A stretch of DNA of 64,000 nucleotides from Osedax fenrisi. Lineage: Eukaryota > Annelida > Polychaeta > Sabellida > Siboglinidae. Location of the stretch: positions 7,698,223-7,762,222 of the forward strand of contig OZ025245.1 in the NCBI GenBank assembly GCA_964019155.1, written 5' to 3'. The stretch's first letter is position 1. Each line of letters starts with the position of its first letter. This document shows, one piece after another, positions 34,317 to 45,000 of this stretch. The position numbers and the translations under genes were made by a program. The notes beneath the pieces are model-generated. The model made no database searches. It saw only the letters and a list, made by a program, of their open reading frames with translations, and was not told the origin of the DNA.

Positions 34317-36350
34317 TTAATTCCACAATTCCTCAATCTCCCAATCTCCCAATATTCCAATATCCCAACCTCCCAATCTCCCAATCATTCATTCTCTCAA
34401 TTCCTCACTTCCTCAATCCCTCATTTCCTCAATTCCACAATTCCACAATTCCACAATTCCCCAATTCCTCAATTCCTCAATTCCACATTCCTCCAATCCT
34501 CAATCCCCCCAATCCTACAATCCTCCAATTCTTCAATCCCATAATTCTCCAATCCTCCAATCCCATAATCCTCCAATCCTCCAATTCTCCAATTTTACAA
34601 TCCTCCAATCCTCCAACCATCCAATTATCCACTCCCACAATCCTCAAATCCTCCAATCCCACAATCCTCAAATCCCACAATTCTCCAACCTCCCAATCCA
34701 CCAATCCCCCATTTACTCCAATCCTCCAATCCCACAGTTCCACATCCTACAATCCTCCAATCCTACATTCCCGCAATCCTCCAATTCCGCAATCCCGCAA
34801 TCTTCCAATCCTACAATCCTTCAATATCACAATTCTCCAATCCTCCAATCCCAAAATCCCACGATCATACAATCCCATAACCCTCCAATCCCACATTCCC
34901 TCAATCATCCAATTCCACAATCCCATAATCATCCAATCCTACAATCCTCTAATCCTCTAATCCTCCAATCCCATTATCCTCCAATCCAACAATTCTCCAA
35001 TCCTCCAATCCAACAACCCCCCAATCCCCCATTCCTCGAATACCCCAATCGTCTAACCCCACCAATTCCCCAATCCCTCTACCCCCAATCCACCAATCCT
35101 CCATTCCAACAATCCCACAAGTCCATAATCCCTCAATCCCACAATCCCACAATCCCACAATCAAACAATACCATAATCCCACAATCCAACAATCCCACAA
35201 TCCCACAATCCCAAAATCCCACAATCCCACAATCCCACAATACTCTAATCCCATAATATCACAATCCTCCTATCCCACAATCCCACAATCCTCCAATCCC
35301 ACAATCCCACAATCCTCCAATCCTCCAATCCTACAATCCCACAATCCTTAAATCTCACAATCCCACAATCCTCCATTTCCATAATCCCACAATCCACCAA
35401 TCCTCCAATCCCACAATCATCCAATCCAACAATCCCACAATCCTCAATCCCACAATCCTACAAACCTCCAATCCTCCAATCCCACAATCCCACAATCCTC
35501 CAATCCTACAATCCCACAATCCCCAAAACCACAAGCCCCAACCCCCCAATAAAACAACACCCAATACCAAAATATCCCAATACCCCAATACCACAACCCC
35601 CCAATACCACAGTCCCCCAATACCACAGTCCCCCATTACCACACCCACTCAACCTCCCAATACCCAAATACACCAATCACCCAATACCACAATCACCCAA
35701 CACCACAATCCCCCAATACCACAATACCCCTATACCACAACCCCTCAGTACCCCAATAACACAGTTCCCGATACCATAACCCCCAAACCCCAATACCCCA
35801 ATACCACAATCTCCCAATACCACAATACCATAACCCCCCAATACCACAATACCCCAATACCACAATACCCCAACCACGCAATACCCTAATCTCCCAATTC
35901 ACCAATACCCTAATACTACAACCCCACAATCCTACAATCCTGCAATCCTACAATCCCATAATCATCCAATCCCACAATCCCATAATCCTCCAATCCCACA
36001 ATCCTCCAATTCCATAATCCCACAATACACCAATCCCACAATCCTCCAATCCCACAATCCTATAATCCTCAAATCCCACAATTCCCCCATCCCATAACCC
36101 TCTAATACCACAATCCCAAATCCCACAATTCCACAATCCTCCAATCCCACAATCCCACAATCCCACAATCCCACAATCCTCCAAAATCCCATAATCCCAC
36201 AATACTCTAATGCAGCAATCACACAATATCATAATCCCCCAATCCTCCAACCCCCCAACCACCCAATCCCCCAATCCACCAATCATCCAATCCTCCAATC
36301 CTTCAATCCTCCAATCCTCAATCCTCTCATCCTCCAATCCTCAAATCTTC
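34288..36350 (-). repeat. C/A-rich minisatellite, right arm of the giant inverted repeat
   Basis: This is the reverse complement of the left arm: units such as CAATCCCA, CAATCCTC and CAATACCA. A distinctive stretch at 33391-33442 matches the complement of 35043-35094, and 32905-32945 (and its duplicate 32640-32680) matches the complement of 35515-35560. Both pairs point to a centre near 34240. Arms are about 1.8-2.1 kb and imperfect because of local expansions. I see no genes. Confidence 0.93.
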
Positions 36351-36867
36351 CGAGCCCTCAAGACTACAAGCCCATACACCGAGAATGCCATAAGCCCAGA
36401 CACTTACAAGCCCACAAGTTTACAAGCTCACTATATAGTATGTAGAGGGTGAATTTACTACTTATGGTATATCGTGAATACATTCGATATATCTTTGCAG
36501 TATGTTCATTTTCTCATACCACGATCCCAAGATCACACTAGCCCACAAGCCCTGATCTCGAATTCTAGAAATAGTATATTATTTGATATATATATAAAAT
36601 AACATTCAAATTCAATTTAATATAATATAGCCATTTTTATTATTTTTTTTAATAATATTTAATCAATATAATCTGATATATATATATATATATATATATA
36701 TGTGATGTAGTGTATTTTGTATGAGTGTGTGTTCAAATGAGTTTATATTAGATTGGCGGGCGGTGTGGTATTAAGGCAGGATGATTGCGAGAATGAATGT
36801 TACATAACATATATATAATGGCGCTTGGATATTGTCAGTGTTTGTTGAAATGTTTATGTATAACTGT
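36351..36867. other. Decaying C-rich repeat edge and AT-rich spacer
   Basis: Degenerate CAAGCCCA-type units continue to about 36560 (ACAAGCCC at 36405 and 36544). AT-rich DNA follows with a (TA)n run at 36676-36701. I see no gene or RNA here. Confidence 0.7.
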
Positions 36868-37008
36868 CCCCCCACGTATTCCGTCACCACGTATTTCCCC
36901 CACCACGTATTCCGTCACCACGTATTTCCCCACCACGTATACCGTCACCACGTATTTCCCCCACCACGTATTCCGTCACCACGTATTTCCCCCACCACGT
37001 ATCCCGAT
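36868..37008. repeat. Minisatellite with repeated CACGTATT
   Basis: About nine units of 15-16 bp, alternating CACCACGTATTCCGT and CACCACGTATTTCCCC, form a dimer of about 31 bp. Every unit carries the ACGT palindrome and a CpG. The array is open in two plus-strand frames, which run on into the GC-rich stretch that follows. Confidence 0.9.
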
Positions 37009-37143
37009 CTTCACCCTGCGACCACGACGACGACTGCGACCGACGAGCTGCTGCTGGGACGATACGACCTGCTTCTGGAGCGCTACCGACTCCAACCGTA
37101 TTATTATTATTATTTATCTGGCACGCACCTTAACCAATTGTGA
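37009..37143 (+). other. GC-rich open stretch, possible coding remnant
   Basis: This 135-nt island is far richer in GC than its surroundings. In one plus-strand frame its codons prefer G or C in the third position and read ATDELLLGRYDLLLERY before a run of TAT codons (tyrosine) and a TGA at 37141-37143. I do not recognise the peptide, and no convincing splice acceptor lies upstream because the CACGTATT minisatellite abuts it. It could be a captured exon piece or chance. Confidence 0.2.
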
Positions 37144-37639
37144 GCGTGACATCTGGAATTGTTCCAAGGTGAACTTTCTTTTTTGAGCTAGCGGTCGAAG
37201 CGAGCAGACGTATGCGAATAACCTGATATCGACAGTTACCACGAGGAAATTATAATAAATGAATGAAACGCGTATTTCTTTAGTAATTTAGATCGAAGTA
37301 AATTGATTAGTAGTAGATACGTAAACGCCACTATACTACATATATATATATATATATTCATATATACTTATATATTACATTTTACAGAATATAAATTAAG
37401 AATCTCCTGTGATTGTTTCGAAAAATGGAGTTTATTTTATAGTGATAGAAGGAGATGTAATACACCACTATTCATTATTTTCATCGTGTTTTTATCGTAT
37501 CATTTATAATTTATATTTCTTTTATTTTATTAATATGTAATACTTTCTTTTGATTACTTTGTTATTATATTTAGTATTTAAATAAAATACTTCTAATTAT
37601 AATTTACCTATATATTTTTGTTATTCTATATACAGCATC
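37144..37639. other. AT-rich spacer without recognised features
   Basis: A short mixed-composition stretch (37150-37245) is followed by AT-rich DNA with a small (TA)n at 37342-37358. The frames here are short and low in complexity. I see nothing to annotate. Confidence 0.6.
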
Positions 37640-38050
37640 AATAATAATTAGACTATAACAGAAATAGTAAATTATGGTACAACATCAATAATAAAGTAGG
37701 GTACAGTAAAAAGAATAAATTAGGGCACAATATAATTAGTTATTTAGGGTACAACAGCAATAGTAAATTAGGGTCCAGCATAAATAGTAAATTAGCGTAC
37801 AGTAACAATAATAATTAAGGGTACAGCATAAATATTAATTGGGGTACAGCATTAATAATAATTTAGGGTACATCAACGTTATTAATTAGGATACAGAAAC
37901 AAGAATAATTTAGGGCATACAACATCAATAATAAATTAGGGTACAATATCAATAGTTAATTAGGGTACAACATCAATAATAAATAAGGGTACAGAAGGCT
38001 TAAATTTGCTAGGATACACCTTTTTAGGGTACAAGTATTCATATTTAGCA
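37640..38050. repeat. Minisatellite of about 23-24 bp carrying TTAGGGTAC
   Basis: About 14 irregular units of the form TTAGGGTACA followed by RCATCAATAATAAA occur every 23-24 bp. Variants include GGGCACA, GGGTCC, GCGTAC and GGGCATAC. The same motif, mostly as GTACCCTAA, recurs at 39370-39530 on the other side of the retroelement remnant, so the repeat may derive from that element's terminal region. TTAGGG here is part of a longer unit, so this is not a telomere repeat. Confidence 0.8.
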
Positions 38051-38059
38051 TGATGGACC

Positions 38060-38424
38060 CTAATTAGGGTATATCTGGTTAATAGTTCCTATCCATTTGA
38101 CTGATATTCTAAATCCTAGACAATTTATTTCATTTATGAATATCCTACATTTCCCAGTACTTAACTGAAACCCAGCTTCTTCCAAACTCATCATTACAAC
38201 TTCAATGTGTCCTAAATGTTCCTCCCATGTCTTAGAATAAACTAATATATCATCCAAATAACATACTATTAATGTATACATCTCTGATCTAAATAAGTTT
38301 GATATCACTCTCTGAAATGTAGTTGGAGTTTAGTTAACCTAAATGACATTCTAATAAACTCGTATTTATAAGTTAATTTGTCTATACTTTCCTTGAAAAT
38401 TCTATTTTTACACCCTATATAAAC
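38060..38424 (-). pseudogene. Reverse transcriptase palm fragment (Ty3/gypsy type)
   Basis: The open part (38060-38308) contains the catalytic YLDDILVYSKTWEEHLGHI segment (motif C with both aspartates), followed by EAGFQLSTGKCRIF and LGFRIS, the usual order in Ty3/gypsy RTs. Just upstream, KYEFIRMSFRLT is readable in a different frame at about 38335-38380. A frameshift near 38330 separates it from the TTFQRVISNLF stretch. It ends in a stop soon after LGFRIS, so thumb, connection and RNase H are missing. It is a fragment of a much longer pol. Confidence 0.9.
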
Positions 38425-38587
38425 TTTTACAAACTCCTCATTATAATATTAACACTATTTATTCCATATTATACCCTAAGTCCTATATTAATTCCCCTAC
38501 CCAATCCAATACTCGATATAACCCTATAAGTCTGTAAAGTATTCATACTTATTACAAATAATCCCTCAATTTTAGTTACTATGAATC

Positions 38588-38815
38588 CTACCTTCTCACT
38601 CTTCTTACCCATAATATAATATCTGTTATTACTTGTCCAATAGTGTAATTTGCTGTTTTTAAATCAAATTTTTGGTTTACGGGTATTACTCTCAAGTCTA
38701 CAGACCTTACCATCACCTCTGATATCACTGAAACCTGACTATCTGAATTTATTAAACATGCCAATACCCTACGATTTATTACTACCTTTTCCCTAGGACA
38801 TCTCCCTATTAACAT
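38588..38815 (-). pseudogene. Retropepsin-like protease remnant
   Basis: An open frame of about 75 codons reads LACLINSDSQVSVISE, followed by hydrophobic strands. In retroviral-type aspartic proteases this position carries the D-S/T-G active-site triad after a hydrophobic strand. Here the aspartate position is N and the glycine position is D, so the active site is destroyed. Its placement 160-280 nt upstream of the RT fragment on the same strand supports the call. Confidence 0.65.
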
Positions 38816-38922
38816 ACTATTATTATCTATTTCCCTTGTACCCCCCCTTACTTTCCTGGCATTCCCCCTTTTCCAAATTGCCTGATCTACTGGAAAGGTT
38901 GGTGGTTTAAAGTATTATTCCT

Positions 38923-38964
38923 ACATCATCTACTAGTATGACCCTCCATTCTACATGTAAATCA
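38923..38964 (-). pseudogene. Broken gag zinc knuckle (CCHC)
   Basis: Fourteen minus-strand codons retain the spacing of a CCHC knuckle: TCRMEGHTSR, with Cys, Gly-His and a final Cys correctly placed. Two in-frame TGA codons fall inside the motif, one at the position of the first Cys and one before the last Cys. It lies just upstream of the protease remnant, where a gag knuckle is expected. Confidence 0.5.
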
Positions 38965-39887
38965 TCTAATTCTGTATGTCCACTTACATCTTAATCTCCT
39001 TCCAACACAGTAGATATCCTATCTAATTTTCGTATTCATTCCTTCTACAGACTACGCTTATTCCCTCGTTTATAGCATATATTATATCACTTATAGCATA
39101 TACTACCCTCCTTTACATTACTCATCGATTCAAATTCCTTCGCCATTGTGCGTATTTCAGCAATACTTTTCCCTTAAAAATTAAAAACAAATTTAAAAAT
39201 TGAAATCTAGTTGTAAAATGTAATCACGAACGAACACTACATTGCTTCAAACGCAATTTAAACATCTAAACTAATATATTTAATAGGCCAATGTTCACTA
39301 ATAAAGTGGTGTTTACTGCGACTATGTATACTTCCAATAATACACCTAATCTACGCGGCGGTTAGACTACAGCGAGAGCTCGAGTTAGGGTACCGAGTAT
39401 ATACCCCACAGCGTACCTCAATTAGGGTACCATATAAATAGGGGTACCTATACAAATAGATGCAGTGCCCCACCTATAATAACATCACATGAATCAAATA
39501 TGTACCCTAATATTGTTAGGGTACATTATATGTTTTACATTAATATTGTCAATTAGTATACCCTAATTTATAAAATAATATAGTATCAGTATACATTCTT
39601 ATCTGGATTATACTTTAATTTATAAAATTAATATTAAGTTTATTATATTATAACATATAATAATAATGAAAATATAAATTATTAATATATTTATAATTGT
39701 TAATATTGTCTATATCATGGTATATATATTATGTTTAATGAAATATTAAAAATTAAATAATTTATATAACGAATAACAATCAATAATACAATAAAATATA
39801 TACTTTATATAATGGCCTGCTCGGTTTTCATGTTTATTCTAGAAACACACACATACACAAACAAACATACATAACCTACACACATAT
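38965..39887. other. Retroelement-flanking spacer with GTACCCTAA motifs
   Basis: No readable protein. Positions 39370-39530 hold several TTAGGGTAC and GTACCCTAA motifs in both orientations (for example 39384, 39433, 39500, 39517). The last two form a small inverted repeat around ATATTG. These echo the minisatellite at 37640-38050. The rest is AT-rich. Confidence 0.5.
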
Positions 39888-40010
39888 ACTCAGTCTCTAT
39901 ACATAAAGCATCGATTCAGTCTCAGTCTAGGTTACCTAAAGCATGGATTCAGTCTCAGTATCAATACCTAAATCATCGATGCAGGCTCAATATCAAACTC
40001 ATCGTTTAAG
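39888..40010. repeat. Diverged short tandem repeat (CATCGATTCAGTCTCAGT-like)
   Basis: Three to four diverged units of about 35-45 bp share CAGTCTC(A)GT followed by AAAGCATCGATT, AAAGCATGGATT or AAATCATCGATG. Confidence 0.6.
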
Positions 40011-40601
40011 TCATATAATGGGTTACATAAACCGTCGAAGAATTCTCAGACTCCATAAAATGCATTAACTCATGCTTATTAAAGGCATTATTTAAGTTTT
40101 ATTCTCAGTTTTCATAAGATTAATATAGTTACCAGAATCATTGTTTTGTATATAAAACGAAAATAATTTGATACACAATAAAAACTATCAGATAAATAAC
40201 ACAATTTCGGAGTATCAATTGATAAGATTCTTAATATGTTCATAAACGCAAAAGTAAAATCAGCCAACTATCAATTGCACAATATTAGAATTATAAGAAA
40301 AACAATAACTAATAATACATGTACATTTCTAATTCAAAGCTTAGTTATATCTATATAGTTACAATAAGTAAGTTGTAACATACTTTTAATTAATTTACCT
40401 GCTTATCAGTTAATGCCATTAAATAAAATAATTCGATCGTCAATGCGCGTATTATATAAATTACCACAAAAATCAATATACGATATACGATACGATCAGT
40501 ATAAATGAACTTATGTTACAACAACACCTACATTGGTATACTAAATTAAAAAATATAAATATATATTCATATAATATTTTGTCCTACTACTACTTCATTT
40601 A
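40011..40601. other. AT-rich spacer
   Basis: AT-rich sequence with no open frame of interest, RNA gene or clear repeat that I can see. Confidence 0.5.
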
Positions 40602-40738
<137 letters not shown>

Positions 40739-40854
40739 CTATATGGTATTAATTGATAGATTGCGGGTCATTATCTGATAGGGTTTGGGTTTGGGTTTTG
40801 TATAATGAAATATGTGTATAATGAAAATTTTGTATAATGGGTTAGAATAATATA

Positions 40855-41130
40855 ATGTTTTCAGAAAAACTACTTTAGTTCTATTGTTGATGACTTTACA
40901 CATCTTGTACGTAGCTTTCAGAGGCTTAAAGTTGCCCCTTGTCTCTACAGAGAGAATGTTTTCAGAAAAACTACTTTAGTTCTATTGTTGATGACTTTAC
41001 ACATCTTGTACGTGGCTATCAGAGGCTTAAAGTTGCCCCTTATCTCTACAGAGAGAATGTTTTCAGAAAATCTACTTTATTCTTATTGTTTAAAACTTTA
41101 CACATCTTGTACTTAGCTTTCAATATTAAA
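40855..41130. repeat. 101-bp tandem repeat, about 2.7 copies
   Basis: Copies start with GTTTTCAGAAAA at 40857, 40958 and 41059, exactly 101 bp apart. The first two are nearly identical. The third diverges and stops after TTAGCTTTCAA. A plus-strand frame of 76 codons spans the copies but repeats itself in register and resembles no protein I know. Confidence 0.93.
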
Positions 41131-41487
41131 AATTGGAATGTTCGGAATCTATTTAATTTAGAAAATTAAATTTATTTGTAATATATACCTAGCATTGCTT
41201 TATCCAGAGATTTTATCATGATATTTTGTATGTATCCCTTCAAAATCATGTTTCTTATATTAATTCCAGCCTAGTATCGAAATATCAGAGTCACAGTCTT
41301 CTTCATGTCTTGTACTTCATATACCTGAGTTATTTTCTTCATAATTTTTCTATATAATAAACAATCTAAAATTGTCATCAAAATTGGATGTGGTCAAATT
41401 AACGATACGATTTTATATTTGTATAATAAACAAAAGATGACTAATTGTTAACAAGTCTATATTAATCAATAATGATAAAGTGATAAC
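41131..41487. other. AT-rich spacer
   Basis: I see no gene, RNA or repeat in this stretch. Confidence 0.5.
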
Positions 41488-41642
41488 CTGTCGTCCATAC
41501 TGACCTTACTATAATACCTACAGCTAGATCCTCCACCACTAGTAGATTGAGAGTTTCTGCTCGGGAAGCTTGTAGCAACAGTTTGACTCGTTTCGATGAA
41601 TATCATTCGAGTAGTACGCTGATCTAGGGAAGAACCACACTT
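41488..41642 (-). other. Candidate orphan exon (unknown protein)
   Basis: A GC-richer island in AT-rich DNA. On the minus strand it is open for about 51 codons between a possible acceptor (GGTAG, 41643-41647) and a possible donor (GACAG followed by GTTATC at 41487). The peptide contains RTTRMIFIETSQTVAT, then a Ser/Thr/Gly-rich stretch, then SMDDR. It reads like a disordered cytoplasmic segment, but I do not recognise a family. No partner exon was found nearby, so this could be a chance open frame or an exon of a gene downstream of the transporter. Confidence 0.25.
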
Positions 41643-41741
41643 CTACCTGTGGCACTCGGACCTTATTACAGGTACATCTCCACAGATCACATGTCTTACA
41701 TTATGATATATTTTTTAACATTATTTAAATATTATGACAAC

Positions 41742-41745
<4 letters not shown>

Positions 41746-41789
<44 letters not shown>

Positions 41790-42250
41790 TATACGTATAT
41801 CTTAATATATCTATTTTCAATATATAATAATTACTATTATACGTAATATGTATATATAAAAATATCTGGAAAATATCTGTAATCATATAATATGATAATC
41901 ATAGGAATATATATTCTTGTTTTGTGTTAAATTTATCATATTACTATAATATTATACATACATTTATATACGTATATCTTAATATATCTATTTTCAATAT
42001 ATAATAATTACTATTATATGTAATATGTATATATAAAAATATCTGGAATCATATTCCATTTTTTTGTTAAATTTATCATATTACTATAATAGTATACATC
42101 CATCTATATTTATATATGTATACCTTAATATATCTATTTTCAATAAATAACAATTACTATTATACGTAATTTGTGTATATAAATCATATAGCACATATAA
42201 AGCATATATAAAAATATCTGGAAAATATCTGGAATCTTTTAAAAATATCT
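41746..42250. repeat. (TA)n plus a three-copy tandem repeat of about 145-180 bp
   Basis: After a (TA)n run (41746-41788), a unit recurs at about 41790, 41970 and 42115. Each copy starts CTTAATATATCTATTTTCAA, continues ATAATTACTATTATACGTAA, and later carries AAAATATCTGGAA. The first two also share TTAAATTTATCATATTACTA. The units differ by indels. Confidence 0.8.
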
Positions 42251-42633
42251 GGAAACTAGTAACTCCCTAGAATGCGCATGTCATACGAAATTTATAGATA
42301 AAACAAATATTTTCCGAGAGTGTTTAAAATTTGTCATTAACTTTTTTTCAGTTTTTAATACAAAAACGACTGTATTTACTCCCACTACAACGGGTATTTA
42401 CTTTTCTTTAAACTTTTGAAACATCGAATGTTTCCAAAGAACCCAACCATTGAACCATTCAATTAAATTAATAATTAATTCATACACAAATTTATAAAAA
42501 ATGGGGATCCCCATTTTTTAGATTCAAATCTCGATTTTCGCCTAATTTATTTGGTTTAGTTTCTCTGTTTTTTTTACATAGATTTGTATTTTACTAGTAA
42601 TTTACTAGGTAATATATAAATATATAGTTGTTA
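42251..42633. other. AT-rich spacer with a 26-bp perfect palindrome
   Basis: Nothing coding. Positions 42495-42520 form a perfect palindrome centred on GGGGATCCCC and flanked by six A and six T, ending in T and A. Confidence 0.7.
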
Positions 42634-42690
42634 GCTGCATTCATAGATTTAGAGTACCATATACTGGTACTCTATATCTATGGCTGCATT
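42634..42690. mobile_element. Tiny foldback element 1 (41 bp) with 8-bp target duplication
   Basis: The element 42642-42682 has 18-bp arms (CATAGATTTAGAGTACCA and its complement with one mismatch) around a 5-nt loop. It is flanked by perfect direct repeats GCTGCATT at 42634-42641 and 42683-42690. An 8-bp duplication is typical of hAT-, P- and Merlin-type insertions. It has room for nothing except its ends. Confidence 0.8.
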
Positions 42691-42739
42691 ACATCCACAG
42701 ACTTTGAGGGGGTCCCCTCTCAAAGTCTGTGATTACATC
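42688..42739. mobile_element. Tiny foldback element 2 (36 bp) with 8-bp target duplication
   Basis: The element 42696-42731 is a palindrome with 13-bp arms CACAGACTTTGAG around GGGGTCCCCT. It is flanked by perfect direct repeats ATTACATC at 42688-42695 and 42732-42739. Its left duplication overlaps the right duplication of element 1 by three bases, so it landed directly beside that element. The arm resembles that of element 1 (10 of 13 positions). Confidence 0.85.
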
Positions 42740-42999
42740 CCGAAGTGAGTCTATAAAATAGATGTTTAAATTTTCATAATAGCCACGCCCACAATTTCGA
42801 TAGATGTACATAAATCTGGTGCAAACCATATATAATAGAAATGATTAATAAATATTTCTATTCACTATTATTTATTAATAATTCTTCAATCTAACAATAA
42901 ACTTATTATTCATATAATATTATAGATGTACTATTCTCTCATATTTAGTTGGGATCTACTTGAATGACTAGAATCAAAGGATCATCTAATGAAAGACTA

Positions 43000-43161
43000 A
43001 GGCTGCAGTTCTACATAAGTAGAATCATGCTGTGAGGCGCGTATCTCCTATCTATTACATTATACATTTTTTACAAAGTGTTTTTGCGAAGTTAAATTGT
43101 ATAATGTAAAATAATGAGAGGCGCTTCTCAACCTGATTCTACTTTTGTATAACCGCAGCCT
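43000..43161. mobile_element. Mariner-like MITE, copy 1 (162 bp)
   Basis: Imperfect terminal inverted repeats of about 65-70 bp begin AGGCTGCAGTTCTACA on the left and AGGCTGCGGTTATACA on the complement of the right. TA lies on both sides (42998-42999 and 43162-43163), as for Tc1/mariner-type insertions. The inner part also folds through TTACATTATACA and its complement. It has no coding capacity. A second family member is at 46128-46485. Confidence 0.8.
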
Positions 43162-43715
43162 TATAATGCATCATAATGTTTTAATAACTTATTTACATAC
43201 ATATATAAATCAAAGATTTTTCTAAAGAACAATATTGTTAATACAATTAAATATTGTTAATATTATATATATAACACCTACGCAAAAGCATGTATTTCGA
43301 TTTCATACACATGAACAACACCACCTAATAGTTTGATATTAAGATAATGATGTGTTGTTTTAAACGGCCTGTTTATAATTTAAATTCATATAAAACTATA
43401 CATTTATAAAATGTAAAATAATATACTTTCAATTATTATTTGTATGATGAAAACTAGGCGTTCGTTGCTAATATATAAAAATATATAAATCAATGGTATA
43501 TTGTGGTTTAAAATACTATACATATCTATTTGGCGAGTAAAAAACAATTTATAAATATATATATGCAATATTGTACGTCATATTATAGAAAAATAAAAAA
43601 AATTTGTGTATAAAAACGTGACAAACCTATATCTATTTCAGTTGTTCGATACTACTAGCAATGTTTTGCGAAGCCAAGATATTTCACTTGTGACACAAAT
43701 TTAAATGCTTAATGG

Positions 43716-43980
43716 TTTGAAATATTGGTGGCAATATTATCGTTTTAAATAATTTCAATAGTGTATTATTACATAATAATTGAAAATGTTACAAAATATA
43801 TATAATTTAACATTGAAAATTTAATCTGTCGAATTATCATATTTCTCGAATATGGCTGTATATTTTAAGAAAAATAGTTCTAATTGTAAAATAATTTTAT
43901 ATTCTTAAAACAAGCACTATAAATTATATGTTTATTATATTCAAAAAAGTACATAACTTCATTTATAATAGTGATATATA
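43716..43980. repeat. Dispersed repeat family, copy 1 (holds an empty site)
   Basis: This stretch matches 61120-61163 plus 61665-61831 and 62319-62383 at roughly three-quarters identity by eye. Shared landmarks are ATGTTACAAAATAT, TCTCGAATATGGC, TTATATTCTT and, at the end, the TTCAAA...ACATAAC stretch. In this copy TTATATTCTTAAAACAAG is uninterrupted. In the other copy a 0.5-kb TIR element sits at that point. Confidence 0.7.
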
Positions 43981-44990
43981 GTGATCTATTTATAATTTAT
44001 ATGTAAATAAATATAAACTAAAAATAGTTTGCAGTACATATTTTTATTAATTTCACAAATTCATTATATCATTCCTTCGGAAAATCTTTGCTACTAGTAG
44101 CTCCTAGTGGATAACTATTAATTACGTTGCGTAGATATATCCCTATAGGGAGTGTTAAATCTTTGCTTTACAAAATATTTGTGTATATTATAATTATATA
44201 ATTATATTCATAATCGATGTACGACATATATTATACGTATCATTGGCTCCTCGTCAAATCTACACATCATATATTTGCATGGACAAATGATATTTTTATG
44301 AATTTCAATGTCAAAATAATATATATCTAATATCGAATAATGATGGTATTATAAATAAGTTATGGTGAAGTCATTTTATAAAATTATAGTCCGAGTATGT
44401 CAATGTTTACTGGAAAGATAAAATATAAATGAAATGTTGGATGATATTAACAATTGATTCGATTATCTACTGGAAAATTGTGGTGCAAACCCTACACTGT
44501 TCATTACAATATATATATATATATATAAATTAGTATTTTAAATTTAATTAATAATATAATTAGTAATTAATTAAATATTTAACAATTTAACATTTTATAG
44601 AATTTATAAATAAAACTTTAATTTACGGCTTTTTCTTTTGTTTAATTATTATAATTTACATGTTATAAATGTATATATTCAAATACATAATGTTTTCTTT
44701 ATCATCTGGAGAATTGCGAACCTACAAATCTCATAATTCTGTGATAGAGAACCCTAATATAATTACCAACATTATTTAATGTAAATGTTTCATAGCATAT
44801 CAAATATAAACTATAAGTTATATTCTATAATATACATAAGATTATATTCTATAATAAGCAAGCATAATATATTCTCTATAATATATTATTTACTGTATGT
44901 AATACATTTTGTATAATAATGTTGTTGTTTTTAAGAATTGCATCAGACGATGTATCTTAATTCCACATTTACATATTAATAGTATGGTAT
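43981..44990. other. AT-rich intergenic spacer downstream of the transporter
   Basis: AT-rich with short (TA)n at 44511-44527. I see no open frame, RNA or strong repeat. Confidence 0.5.
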
Positions 44991-44994
44991 ATAG

Positions 44995-45000
44995 TTTATT
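44995..45000 (-). promoter_or_regulatory. Possible polyadenylation signal AATAAA
   Basis: TTTATT on the plus strand reads AATAAA in the sense of the transporter, about 400 nt past its stop. A variant ATTAAA is at 45012-45017. In AT-rich DNA such hexamers are common, so this is only a candidate 3' end. Confidence 0.3.

Larger units (their letters stand above)
38060..38964 (-). mobile_element. Degenerate Ty3/gypsy-like LTR retrotransposon remnant
   Basis: On the minus strand, in retroelement order, lie a broken gag zinc knuckle (38923-38964), a retropepsin-like segment (38588-38815) and the palm region of a reverse transcriptase (38060-38424). They are separated by stops and frameshifts. The YLDDILVYS motif and the gag-PR-RT order point to Ty3/gypsy. 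No RNase H or integrase is recognisable downstream, where the TTAGGGTAC minisatellite begins. Related GTACCCTAA motifs flank both sides and could be LTR traces. The element is clearly dead. Confidence 0.8.

Noticed and set aside
32527..36337. Many open frames rich in Trp, Gly, Ile and Leu on either strand of the minisatellite.
   Set aside because: They are the three-phase reading of 8-bp tandem units without stops. They shift with the repeat and resemble no protein.
37640..38050. TTAGGG motifs as telomeric repeat.
   Set aside because: TTAGGG is only part of a 23-24-bp unit and never occurs as consecutive hexamers.
41649..41846. Frame rich in Tyr and Ile across (TA)n (also at 57760, 58051, 58660 and 62417).
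   Set aside because: They are simple-repeat translations.
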